DNA from: a virus | Length of the DNA stretch: 64,000 nt | Reading direction: 5' to 3' (one strand) | IMG/VR virus record: IMGVR_UViG_3300035145_001308 | Coordinates: 1-64,000 of that record | Shown: positions 1 to 7,967 of the stretch, piece after piece | Layout: the number at the start of each line of letters is the position of its first letter | How positions within the stretch are numbered: the stretch's first letter is position 1 | Program-made: the position numbers and the translations under genes | The notes under the pieces: model-generated | The model's input: the letters and a program-made list of their open reading frames with translations, nothing else | Told to the model about the DNA's origin: nothing | Databases searched by the model: none

Positions 1-362
1 ACTTCGTAGGTATTCTCAGCACCACACTTCCTACATCTAGCATTTACAGCCATATCCTCTCCATAAGACGACATTCTAATAGCAACCAAGATAGCATCAA
101 TATCAAGAGTTTTTATTTGCCAAGGATCAAGTATTGCTGGAATACAACTGCTTACGGTTTTTGCTGTTGCTTGTCCGTTAATAAGTGCATCTGGTGTTTT
201 GTAAAGTATTTCGTCACTAGCAGTCATACTAAACACAGCTAGATCTGAATAAGTGCCGTCTGCAACTATATTTTCATTATACCATTTGCCATTGCTAGGC
301 AAACTGAAATACAGTTTAGGTTGCCGGCGATATTTTTTCAGTGGTGATTCTTTGTTTTCCAT
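1..362 (-). CDS. 26: Baseplate hub protein, T4 gp26/gp51-like (3' end outside window)
   Basis: About 120 N-terminal residues are visible, reading leftwards off the window. The start is the ATG at 362-360, after a purine-rich stretch. The protein opens with a basic segment (KKYRRQPKLYFSLPSNGKWY), then a DEILYKTPDAL segment, an IRMSSYGEDM segment and a CRKCG zinc-knuckle-like pair. This order (LPS-x-G, DE-x-L, R-x-SYG, C-x-x-C) is that of the T4-like baseplate hub/assembly family that includes gp26 and gp51. In T4 these proteins help build the central hub of the baseplate. It is divergent from the tape-measure-like gene at 428. A perfect late-promoter octamer on this strand (394-401) lies 31 bp before the start. 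Family assignment is firm; choice between gp26 and gp51 is not. Confidence 0.8.
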   Translation of the reverse strand, partial: MENKESPLKKYRRQPKLYFSLPSNGKWYNENIVADGTYSDLAVFSMTASDEILYKTPDALINGQATAKTVSSCIPAILDPWQIKTLDIDAILVAIRMSSYGEDMAVNARCRKCGAENTYE

Positions 363-377
363 GGAGGTTTCCTATAA

Positions 378-385
378 GGTAAATA
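378..385 (+). promoter_or_regulatory. Probable late promoter (GGTAAATA)
   Basis: One or two mismatches from the GATAAATA form common in this window. Expected start of transcription is near 391, giving a leader of roughly 37 nt before the TTG start at 428. It overlaps the territory of the opposing promoter at 394-401. Confidence 0.4.
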
Positions 386-393
386 CTATAGCA

Positions 394-401
394 TATTTAT
401 A
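394..401 (-). promoter_or_regulatory. Late promoter octamer TATAAATA
   Basis: Read on the minus strand the bases are TATAAATA, identical to the T4 late -10 consensus recognised by the gp55 sigma factor. It would start transcription near 387 and serve the gp26-like gene. The plus-strand late-like octamer for the next gene lies 8 bp to its left. Confidence 0.65.
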
Positions 402-427
402 AGTTCATTAAGTAGGAGTATTATTTA

Positions 428-2530
428 TTGGCTGAAGAAGAGAATCGAGCTAGTACCAAGCTCTTTGGTTTAGCATCTAACGCATTTACTGGTGTAACAA
501 AGTCTGCACTTGGACTTGGTGAAGCATTACTCACGGGCAAACAGAACCTAAGTGCATACTCTGGTGCCATTGCTAATAACACTGATCTACTTGGTAAAAA
601 TGCAAAAGCTCTTGGACAACTAGTAAATGGTCTTGCACAGTTTGCAGAAGGTGCATTAGCACAATATCAAGTGCTAACAGGCACAGGTGCAACCTTTGGC
701 AAAGAAATTGGCGAGATAATGATTGGTGCCGCTGAACTAGGTTTGACTGTTGAAGAAATGACCAAGTTCTTGCAAAAGAACAGTGAGAGTTTAAGAGCAT
801 TTGGTGGTACTACAGATCTTGCAATGGCAAGATTCAAAGCTGTTAGCACCACCATATTAGATTCAGCAGAACTAGGCACACAGTTACGTAGATTAGGTTT
901 TACAACTGCTGACATAAACGAAAACCTAGCACTGTTTGGCGAAATCAGTGATGCAAACAGCAGAACTGATAGAATGAGTGTAGAAGCTCAAGCAAGGTCT
1001 GCAAAAGCACTTATGGTAGAGTTAGATGGACTGAGCAAGTTAACTGGTATACAACGTGAAGAACTTGCTGATGAAATGAGAACACGTAGACGTCAAGGTG
1101 ATGTTAATGCATTCTTGATGGGCAAAAACGCAGAAGAACAAGCTGCATTTACAAGTCAACTTACTGAACTACAAGCAAAACTAGGTAAAGATGCTGCTGA
1201 TGCGTTTGTTGATATTGCATTACGAGGTGCACCGACCACAGAAGCTACACGTGGTGCTGTGCTGGCTATGGGCGACGGTGCAGATCAGCTTTATGCTGCG
1301 GCAGAACAGTTTAACAGAGGCGATATAAGATCTTTCCAAGACAGTTTAAGATCTGCTGCAACTGCTGCTGCTGATTTCCAAAACACAGACGAGTTTAGAC
1401 AAACTGCTATACTTGGTGGGTTATCTACTACAAGTAATGCATTTGCTGATGCAAGTGCAGCAGCGATTAACTATAAAAATGCTATTGACAGTGTGCGTGA
1501 CACAACAACAACTAGTGCGCAAGCTGAAGCAGATTTACGAGCACAAATAGCTGCTGAACAAGCAACTCAGATGCAACAAACAACTGGCATACTTGATAGA
1601 ACTGTTGACATACAAGAAAATCTACGCACAGTTTCAACGACTGTGATGAAAGAAACTATTCCAAAACTAGAAAGTGCAGCAGTCGCAGCACTAGATAAGA
1701 TTTCAGAAGTTATGCCTAGTGCAGATGTCTTAGCAGATAGACTAGGCGGTGCTGTTAACAAAGTATTTAATGCAGCAAACATAGAAGACGCTAAAGCTAG
1801 AGCAGATGAATTGGCAAAACTTAATCAAGCGCAAGCAGAGCGTTTAGCACAAGAGTTAGCACTGGCTAAACAACTAGGAGCTGACGCTGTTTCTGCTATA
1901 AAAGATGATACAGTGCAAACAGTCAAAGCAACAGAAATTACTACCGAACAAGTTCAAACTGCACAGAACTTGTTGAGTGATCAAAATGCAGAACTAGCAA
2001 GTGCAACGCAACGTGTAGAAGATATGGTTGCAGCAGGATTCAACAATACAGATCCTCAACTGCAAGCTGCAAAAAGAGCAGCAGAAATAGCAGCAGAACG
2101 AGCAGCAGCAACTGAAAGAGCATTAACAAGTTTGTCTCATATGCAACGCACAGGCAGCATAAGAGGTTTTGCAGAAGGCGGAACTATCAAATCAGGAGAA
2201 CTTGCACTAGTAGGAGAAGACGGACCTGAGTTTATGGTTGGTAATAATGTTATGTCACAAAACACCAGTATGGGTGTAATGAACAACCTTATGAAAAGCA
2301 TAAGACAACTAGATGATAATGTTCAGAACCAGACGACAGAAACGCAAAATGCGATAAGTAATAATAACGATGTTGCAAATATTGAGTCTCTAATGTCAGG
2401 CAAATTTGATCAAATGATAGCACAACTACAGCAGTTAGTGAGTATAGAAACCAGCAGTGTAGCAACACAGCAAAGAAGTTTAAGGGCAACCAAAGGGTTA
2501 CAGGGCAATATGTTGAAAGGTGTAGTGTAA
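428..2530 (+). CDS. Putative tail tape-measure protein (gp29-like)
   Basis: 700 aa. The start is a TTG at 428, chosen because AGGAG lies 9 bp upstream (414-418) and no in-frame ATG is close. Most of the protein is Ala/Gln/Glu-rich and predicted helical, with coiled-coil-like stretches around residues 400-560. Near residues 579-602 it carries FAEGG followed by ALVGEDGPEF, a motif typical of the C-terminal part of tape-measure proteins of many tailed phages. The size is near T4 gp29 (590 aa), and the neighbouring gp26-like hub gene supports a hub/tape-measure role. A tape measure sets tail length and fills the tube. The motif and helical composition are seen; equivalence to gp29 is inferred. 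It could alternatively be another elongated hub component. Confidence 0.6.
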   Translation: MAEEENRASTKLFGLASNAFTGVTKSALGLGEALLTGKQNLSAYSGAIANNTDLLGKNAKALGQLVNGLAQFAEGALAQYQVLTGTGATFGKEIGEIMIGAAELGLTVEEMTKFLQKNSESLRAFGGTTDLAMARFKAVSTTILDSAELGTQLRRLGFTTADINENLALFGEISDANSRTDRMSVEAQARSAKALMVELDGLSKLTGIQREELADEMRTRRRQGDVNAFLMGKNAEEQAAFTSQLTELQAKLGKDAADAFVDIALRGAPTTEATRGAVLAMGDGADQLYAAAEQFNRGDIRSFQDSLRSAATAAADFQNTDEFRQTAILGGLSTTSNAFADASAAAINYKNAIDSVRDTTTTSAQAEADLRAQIAAEQATQMQQTTGILDRTVDIQENLRTVSTTVMKETIPKLESAAVAALDKISEVMPSADVLADRLGGAVNKVFNAANIEDAKARADELAKLNQAQAERLAQELALAKQLGADAVSAIKDDTVQTVKATEITTEQVQTAQNLLSDQNAELASATQRVEDMVAAGFNNTDPQLQAAKRAAEIAAERAAATERALTSLSHMQRTGSIRGFAEGGTIKSGELALVGEDGPEFMVGNNVMSQNTSMGVMNNLMKSIRQLDDNVQNQTTETQNAISNNNDVANIESLMSGKFDQMIAQLQQLVSIETSSVATQQRSLRATKGLQGNMLKGVV

Positions 2531-2531
2531 T

Positions 2532-4283
2532 ATGAGTTGGAAAAAATATTTTACTCCAGTACCTACTACAGATAATAGGAACGGAAGTTATTCACCGTTT
2601 AGTCTCAAAGGCAACAACGGTGTTGGTCCAGCGGCAGCAAACTATTCATCACACCTTCCGGATGTATATGTTGGATCACCTAATCGTATTGAGAGATACA
2701 ATCAATACAACACAATGGACAGCGACAGTGAAGTAAATGCTGCACTAGATATTCTAGCAGAGTTTTGCACTCAAAAGAACAAATCAAACGACACACATTT
2801 TCAAATAGATTTTAAAGGCAATCCTACTAACAGTGAAATACAAGTTATTGGACAGTATTTACAACAGTGGTGCAAACTTAACAAGTTTGAAACAAGAATG
2901 TTTAGAACTATCCGTAATGCATTCAAGTACGGCGATCAGTTCTTTATTAGAGATCCAGAAACACAAAAACTGTATCATGTTGATCCTAGCCAAGTTACAA
3001 AGATTATTGTTAATGAAAGCGAAGGTAAAAAACCTGAGCAGTATGTTGTAAAAAATCTAAACTTTGCATTTGATGCATTAGAAGCAACACCTCTTAATAC
3101 ACAAAACAGTTATGGTCCGGGTGGTACTAATGGTTATCAGCAAGTTAAACAAACAGGTATGACTGGTACTAACAATCATACACCTAGCGGTAACACAAGT
3201 AGATTTGCTCAAGAACATGATGAAACATATATTGATGCCAATCATGTATTACATTTAAGTATGAGTGAAGGACTTGATCAAAACTATCCATTTGGTAATA
3301 GTTTGCTTGAAAGCATTTTTAAAGTATACAAACAAAAAGAACTATTAGAAGATGCGATTATTATCTATCGTGTCCAACGTGCGCCAGAGCGCAGAGTATT
3401 CTACGTTGATGTGGGCAACATGCCTTCACACCTTGCTATGCAGTTTGTGGAGCGTGTTAAAACGGAAATACACCAAAGACGAATCCCATCCAAGACAGGT
3501 GGTGGCACAAATGTCATAGACAGTTCATATAATCCACTGTCAATCAACGAAGACTACTTCTTTCCACAAACTGCTGAAGGGCGTGGATCAAAAGTTGAAA
3601 CTCTACCAGGCGGTACTAACCTAGGAGAGATTGATGACCTTAGATACTTTACTAATAAGTTGGTACGCGGCTTACGTATCCCAAGTTCGTACTTACCAAC
3701 TGGAGCAGATGACGGCGCTTCACAGTATAATGATGGACGTGTGGGTACTGCCTATATACAAGAACTACGCTTCAACAAATATTGCGAACGTTTGCAATCC
3801 ATGGTTGAAGAAGACTTCAACAAAGAGTTCAAACTATTCTTACAAAGCAAAGGCGCAAACATAGACTTTAGTATGTTTGACTTGAGGTTAACACCTCCAC
3901 AAAACTTTGCAGCATACAGACAAGCAGAACTTGATAACAATCGTATTAGCACATTTACAAGTATGGCAGCAGTGCCTTACATTTCAAATAGATTTGCACT
4001 ACAACGTTTCTTAGGACTAAGCGAAGAAGAGATTGCAGAGAACGAACGTTTATGGCAAGAAGAAAATGATGAAAACTTAACCGACTTAATTTCAGATGAC
4101 ATGGCAGGTGAAATGCGTGGCGCTGGATTAAGTGGTGCTGACTTAGCAGGAGATCTCGGAGGGCTTGAGGACGAGTTAGGTGGCGATGCTGGTGGCGTAG
4201 ATGGCGGCACTGGAGATGCACCTGAAACAAATACTGAAGCTGAACTTGGTGGAGCAGAAGCTGATACGGCACAAACTATATAA
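2532..4283 (+). CDS. 20: Portal vertex protein gp20
   Basis: 583 aa, T4 gp20 family (T4: 524 aa). The dodecameric portal occupies one capsid vertex, nucleates prohead assembly and is the DNA channel. Diagnostic stretches are MDSDSEVNAALDILAEFCTQ near residue 62 and, at about 248-300, PFGNSLLESIFKVYKQKELL followed by EDAIIIYRVQRAPERRVFY. The N-terminus also has the usual short Ser/Asn-rich segment. The C-terminal 60 residues are Gly/Asp/Ala/Glu-rich and probably unstructured, which accounts for the extra length. The ATG lies 2 bp after the preceding stop with no clear ribosome-binding site, so translation is probably coupled. The downstream genes are the prohead core and protease, the usual T4 order. 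Confidence 0.95.
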   Translation: MSWKKYFTPVPTTDNRNGSYSPFSLKGNNGVGPAAANYSSHLPDVYVGSPNRIERYNQYNTMDSDSEVNAALDILAEFCTQKNKSNDTHFQIDFKGNPTNSEIQVIGQYLQQWCKLNKFETRMFRTIRNAFKYGDQFFIRDPETQKLYHVDPSQVTKIIVNESEGKKPEQYVVKNLNFAFDALEATPLNTQNSYGPGGTNGYQQVKQTGMTGTNNHTPSGNTSRFAQEHDETYIDANHVLHLSMSEGLDQNYPFGNSLLESIFKVYKQKELLEDAIIIYRVQRAPERRVFYVDVGNMPSHLAMQFVERVKTEIHQRRIPSKTGGGTNVIDSSYNPLSINEDYFFPQTAEGRGSKVETLPGGTNLGEIDDLRYFTNKLVRGLRIPSSYLPTGADDGASQYNDGRVGTAYIQELRFNKYCERLQSMVEEDFNKEFKLFLQSKGANIDFSMFDLRLTPPQNFAAYRQAELDNNRISTFTSMAAVPYISNRFALQRFLGLSEEEIAENERLWQEENDENLTDLISDDMAGEMRGAGLSGADLAGDLGGLEDELGGDAGGVDGGTGDAPETNTEAELGGAEADTAQTI

Positions 4284-4286
4284 ATA
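4279..4286 (+). promoter_or_regulatory. Late promoter TATAAATA
   Basis: Perfect T4-type late octamer spanning the end of gp20. The next ATG (4292) is only 5 bp downstream, so a transcript starting here would be leaderless or have a leader of 1-2 nt. Confidence 0.5.
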
Positions 4287-4291
4287 ATAAT

Positions 4292-4540
4292 ATGATACTA
4301 CGAGAACTATATTACTTTGACCAAGATACAATGGAACCAGTTGAGGATCAAACATATGATCCTGAAAACGATAAAAGTGTGGTCGATATAGATGATAGTC
4401 GTAAAAGTAAACTTTCATTAAAGGATATTAATCGCGCCCGCAAAGCCAGTGATGCTCATAGAGAGCAAAAAGCTAAAGACTTAAACTACATTAGACAAAT
4501 GTATGGATTAGCAGCACAGGCAGCCGCCGGTGGGATGTAA
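4292..4540 (+). CDS. Small conserved-position protein between portal and core
   Basis: 82 aa, not recognised as a named family. It is highly charged (DDSRKSKLSLKDINRARKAS) with a hydrophobic Ala/Gly-rich C-terminus (MYGLAAQAAAGGM). Its place directly after gp20 is that of small head-core proteins such as gp67/gp68 in T4, so a minor prohead role is plausible, but no sequence match supports a name. Its stop TAA overlaps the next ATG by one base (TAATG at 4538-4542), indicating coupled translation. Confidence 0.7.
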   Translation: MILRELYYFDQDTMEPVEDQTYDPENDKSVVDIDDSRKSKLSLKDINRARKASDAHREQKAKDLNYIRQMYGLAAQAAAGGM

Positions 4541-5133
4541 TGAGCAGAAAAAAAGCGTTTGTATTAGGCAACGGTACTAGTCGCCAAAAGATAAATCATC
4601 ATAAACTAAAAGAACACGGAACTGTATACGGTTGCAACGGACTATACAGAGAGTTTGTTCCTGATCATTTAGTAGCAGTAGACACTAAAATGATTATTGA
4701 AATAGCTGAAACCGGATATCATGCTAAACACAGTGTTTGGTCAAACAGAAACAAACTAACAGAAAAACATCATGATGTAAAAATTATGGAACCTAACAAA
4801 GGCTGGAGTAGCGGACCTACTGCATTATTGTTAGCTTCTCAGCATGAACATAAACAAATATTCATTTTAGGTTTTGATTATGTAGGTATAGGTAAAGATA
4901 AAGAACGTGTAAACAATGTATATGCTGGTACTAGAAACTATAAAAAACTAGAAGATAGAGCAACATATTATGGTAACTGGCAAAGACAAACTATGATGTG
5001 TATAAATCAGTATCCTAGGACTAAATACTATCGAGTGCTTGAAACAGCAGAGGATTACATACCAGATCATTTAAAAGATTTATCTAACCTATCGCATATA
5101 ACTATAGATGATTTTAACAAGATTTATGGGTAA
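4540..5133 (+). CDS. DUF115/MptE-like Rossmann-type protein
   Basis: 197 aa. The N-terminus KKAFVLGNGTSR followed by a conserved-looking VYGCNGLYREF, LVAVDTKMI and a later FILGFDYVG resembles the DUF115 (MptE-like) group, which has a Rossmann-like nucleotide-binding fold and includes pterin pyrophosphokinases and flagellin-glycosylation proteins. Here the similarity is motif-level only. In phages such proteins accompany glycan-modification genes, and this window has many. It is inserted inside the head operon between gp20 and the core protein, which is not a T4 arrangement. Substrate is unknown. It may act on sugars or nucleotides in the infected cell, or be a minor virion protein. Confidence 0.5.
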   Translation: MSRKKAFVLGNGTSRQKINHHKLKEHGTVYGCNGLYREFVPDHLVAVDTKMIIEIAETGYHAKHSVWSNRNKLTEKHHDVKIMEPNKGWSSGPTALLLASQHEHKQIFILGFDYVGIGKDKERVNNVYAGTRNYKKLEDRATYYGNWQRQTMMCINQYPRTKYYRVLETAEDYIPDHLKDLSNLSHITIDDFNKIYG

Positions 5134-5174
5134 AACCATAAAACGGGCTGTTTTGACCCCATTTTCAGCGTATA

Positions 5175-5194
5175 TTTTAAATAATGTGTAAATA
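5175..5194 (+). promoter_or_regulatory. Possible late promoter(s) before acidic core gene
   Basis: Two overlapping near-matches occur: TTAAATA at 5177-5183 and GTAAATA at 5188-5194. They lie in the 97-bp gap before the gene at 5231, which has a good AAAGGAG ribosome-binding site. Which of the two is used cannot be told. Confidence 0.35.
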
Positions 5195-5230
5195 TAATAG
5201 ACAGCCTTGTAACATATAAAGGAGATTAAC

Positions 5231-6205
5231 ATGACTGATCGCAACAAGTTTGAAGAAATGCTTGAGCGTCTTGTCAACGAAGACAAAGAAGGTGCAGAAG
5301 CATTATTCCACGAAATCGTGGTAGAAAAATCAAGAGATATTTACGAATCACTACTTGAAGATGAAGAAGTAGAAGAAACAACTGATGAAGAAGTTGATGA
5401 AGCTACAGATGAAGAAGTAGATGAATCAGAAGAAGATTTAGACGAAGCAACTGATGAAGAAGTTGATGAAGCTACAGATGAAGAAGTAGAAGAAACAACT
5501 GATCAAGAAGTAGACGAGTTTATCGAGCCAGCTTTAGAAGGTGACCCAGTAGATGACATGATGGGTGACGTAGAAGACCCAGATATGGGCGGAGACATGG
5601 ACATGGGCGGCGACGACATGGGCATGGGCGACGAAGAAGAAGATCTAGCTGACGAAGTTGCAGACCTAAAAGACGAACTAGAAGCATTAAAAGCTGAGTT
5701 TGAAGCAATGATGGGCGACGAAGAGCCAGGAGACGAAGAGCCAGCTGACGACATGCCAATGGACATGGATTCAGAAGAAGGCGAAGACGAAATGGAAGCC
5801 TTTGAAGCAACAGACGAAGAAGTTGAAGAAGCAACAGACGAAGAAGTTGAAGAAGCAACAGACGAAGAAGTTGAAGAATCAAAAACTGCAAAGTCACAAA
5901 CAGAAATCATGCGTGAATACACAGATAAAGTCACAGCATCAATGGGCGACAATGGCGCAAATGCAACATCACCAGTAGCAGGCAAAAACGATATGGGCGG
6001 AACAGCATCAAATATCGTAGCAGGCGGCGAAGCTGATACAAAAGGCACAGGCGCAAGCTCACCTAAAGAAGATAACGCAGGGAACAGAAACGTTCCAGGC
6101 GGTACAAGTGCTAAATCAGGCACTAAAAACGAACCTGGCCACGGCGCTGAGAAAAAGGGCAAGCCAGAGCAAGCAGCTAATACTAAACCAGTAATTGGCG
6201 GCTAA
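5231..6205 (+). CDS. Highly acidic prohead core protein candidate (gp67/68-position)
   Basis: 324 aa with an extreme Asp/Glu content. The octapeptide ATDEEVEE and variants occur repeatedly in residues 48-100 and again around 191-217, where three copies are encoded by perfect 24-bp tandem repeats (5804-5875). The middle is Met/Gly/Asp-rich (DDMMGD, MGGDMDMGG), with one helical segment LKDELEALKAEFEAMMG. The last 100 residues are Gly/Asn/Ala/Lys-rich and low complexity. Its position between gp20 and the gp21 protease, and its acidity, match the role of the T4 core protein gp67, a scaffold component that gp21 destroys during maturation. This is inference from position and composition. Start chosen by AAAGGAG 6 bp upstream. 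Confidence 0.65.
   Translation: MTDRNKFEEMLERLVNEDKEGAEALFHEIVVEKSRDIYESLLEDEEVEETTDEEVDEATDEEVDESEEDLDEATDEEVDEATDEEVEETTDQEVDEFIEPALEGDPVDDMMGDVEDPDMGGDMDMGGDDMGMGDEEEDLADEVADLKDELEALKAEFEAMMGDEEPGDEEPADDMPMDMDSEEGEDEMEAFEATDEEVEEATDEEVEEATDEEVEESKTAKSQTEIMREYTDKVTASMGDNGANATSPVAGKNDMGGTASNIVAGGEADTKGTGASSPKEDNAGNRNVPGGTSAKSGTKNEPGHGAEKKGKPEQAANTKPVIGG
5804..5875 (+). repeat. Three perfect 24-bp tandem repeats in coding sequence
   Basis: Units 5804-5827, 5828-5851 and 5852-5875 are identical and each encodes the acidic octapeptide EATDEEVE. More diverged copies lie upstream in the same gene (about 5380-5515). The identity at DNA level points to recent expansion. Confidence 0.9.
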
Positions 6206-6221
6206 ACTGAAGGACTGACGC

Positions 6222-6845
6222 ATGAAACTACTTAACGAACATCTGAGTTTCGACCAGGCTAAAATTGTTGTTGAGTCTGCCAACGAAGGCAAAGATCTTT
6301 ACATGAAAGGTATTTGCATTCAAGGCGGAGTACGCAACGCAAATCAGCGTGTTTATCCCGTTAACGAGATTGGCAGGGCTGTCACCACACTCAACGAACA
6401 AATTAGTGGTGGCTACTCAGTGTTAGGAGAAGTAGATCATCCAGATGGACTTAACATTAACTTAGATCGTGTAAGCCATATGATCACAGAAATGTGGATG
6501 GATGGACCAAACGGTTATGGCAAGTTAAAAGTTTTACCTACCCCGATGGGACAACTAGTTAAAACAATGCTAGAAAGCAGCGTTAAACTAGGTGTTTCAT
6601 CGAGAGGTAGCGGTAATGTAAGCGAAAGCGGTAACGGTGAAGTATCAGATTTTGAGATTATCACTGTAGACGTTGTGGCGCAGCCAAGTGCGCCAGGCGC
6701 ATACCCAACACCGATATACGAACATCTTATGAATAGCCGAGGCGGTTATAGGGCGTTCCAAACATCAAGGGAAGTTCAAGGCGACAAACAGGCACAAAAG
6801 TATTTAAAAGAGAGTCTATTACATATAATAGACAAACTCCGCTAA
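6222..6845 (+). CDS. 21: Prohead core protease gp21
   Basis: 207 aa, T4 gp21 family (serine protease of the herpes-assemblin-like fold). It sits in the prohead core and, on completion of the shell, cleaves scaffold and the gp23 N-terminus at [L/I]-x-E sites. His73 in EVDHPDG, Ser126/Ser127 in GVSSRGSG and Asp150 in ITVDVV are the expected catalytic region residues. The QGGVRNANQRVYP segment near residues 34-46 is also typical. Length is close to the T4 protein (212 aa). GAAGGA precedes the ATG. It lies directly between the acidic core protein and gp22, as expected. Confidence 0.95.
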   Translation: MKLLNEHLSFDQAKIVVESANEGKDLYMKGICIQGGVRNANQRVYPVNEIGRAVTTLNEQISGGYSVLGEVDHPDGLNINLDRVSHMITEMWMDGPNGYGKLKVLPTPMGQLVKTMLESSVKLGVSSRGSGNVSESGNGEVSDFEIITVDVVAQPSAPGAYPTPIYEHLMNSRGGYRAFQTSREVQGDKQAQKYLKESLLHIIDKLR

Positions 6846-6862
6846 CTAGGAGAGGATAGAAA

Positions 6863-7954
6863 ATGTTAGATGCACTAAAATCACTCTTCGAAAACTCAGC
6901 ACTATCGGAAGAAGTGCGTACTGAACTAGAAGAAGCATGGAACGCAAAGGTGAAAGAAAATCGCCTGCAAGTAACAGCTGAACTACGTGAAGAATTTGCT
7001 AAAAAGTATGAGCATGATAAATCAACAATGGTTGAAGCCATTGATGCTATGATGACAGAAAAACTTAGTGAAGAAATCGCAGAGTTTGCTGAAGACCGTA
7101 AACAATTAGCAGAAGCTAAAGCAAAGTTTGCAGTTGCACAACGTTCAAATGCTAATCTAATGAAGAACTTTGTTTCTGAGCAACTTGCAAAAGAAATCAA
7201 AGAACTACACGCTGATCAAAAAGCAACAAAAGATAAGTTTGTTGCTCTAGAAGAGTTTGTAGTAGAAGCACTTGCAAAAGAACTTGCAGAGTTTTACGAA
7301 GATAAAAAAGATCTTGCCGAAACAAAAGTACGTCTTGTACGTGAAGGCAAAGCTCATGTTGATAAAGTTAAACAAACTTTTATCAAGAAAAGTGCAGCAT
7401 TAGTATCTGAAACAGTGTCAAAAACTCTTACAAAAGAGATTTCAGCATTAAAAGAAGATATTGACGCAGCACGTGAAAATGATTTTGGTCGTAAGTTATT
7501 CGAAGCATTCGCTAATGAATATCAACACTCATATCTTAACGAGAAGAGTGAAACTTCAAAACTTCTAAAAGTTGTAGATACTAAAAATCAACAGCTATCA
7601 GAAGCTAAAGAAGCAGCGGCTAAAGCAATCAAACTTGCAGAAGCACAAGCAAATCAAAATAAAATGATCACTGAAAGTGTGAAACGCAAAGAAATGATCG
7701 ACGATATGGTTTCGCCATTAAGCAAAGACCAACGTGATATTATGATGGACTTACTGGAATCAGTTCAAACACCAAAGCTACGCTCGGCGTTTGACAAGTA
7801 TCTACCGGCAGTAATCGACGGTAACACTCCAGCAAAGAAGAAGGCAGTACTAGCAGAGGCAAAAGAAGTAACAGGCAACAGAGAAAACAAAAATGACATC
7901 AAAGCAGACGTAGACCACAATGTGGTTGACCTAAAACGTCTTGCTGGATTATAA
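6863..7954 (+). CDS. 22: Prohead scaffolding core protein gp22
   Basis: 363 aa, almost entirely charged, helical and coiled-coil-like (Lys/Glu/Ala-rich), as in T4 gp22 (269 aa). It forms the core around which gp23 assembles and is later degraded by gp21. Near residues 275-310 it has KRKEMIDDMVSPLSKDQRDI, a conserved region of marine gp22 homologues, and it ends in VVDLKRLAGL. Start ATG follows AGGAGAGG. The stop is 13 bp before the gp23 ATG. Identification rests on position, composition and the C-terminal motif. Confidence 0.9.
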   Translation: MLDALKSLFENSALSEEVRTELEEAWNAKVKENRLQVTAELREEFAKKYEHDKSTMVEAIDAMMTEKLSEEIAEFAEDRKQLAEAKAKFAVAQRSNANLMKNFVSEQLAKEIKELHADQKATKDKFVALEEFVVEALAKELAEFYEDKKDLAETKVRLVREGKAHVDKVKQTFIKKSAALVSETVSKTLTKEISALKEDIDAARENDFGRKLFEAFANEYQHSYLNEKSETSKLLKVVDTKNQQLSEAKEAAAKAIKLAEAQANQNKMITESVKRKEMIDDMVSPLSKDQRDIMMDLLESVQTPKLRSAFDKYLPAVIDGNTPAKKKAVLAEAKEVTGNRENKNDIKADVDHNVVDLKRLAGL

Positions 7955-7967
7955 AGAGGAGAAACCA

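Noticed and set aside
5140-5166. Terminator after the DUF115-like gene
   Set aside because: AAAAC/GTTTT gives only a weak 5-bp A-T-rich stem without a T-run.
5804-5875. CRISPR-like array
   Set aside because: The repeats are directly adjacent without spacers and encode protein.
5503-6162. Minus-strand open frame opposite the acidic core gene
   Set aside because: Ser-rich product results from the complement of repeated GAA/GAC codons; no supporting signal.
7941-7967. Upstream TTG start for gp23
   Set aside because: It is inside gp22; the ATG at 7968 has a strong ribosome-binding site.
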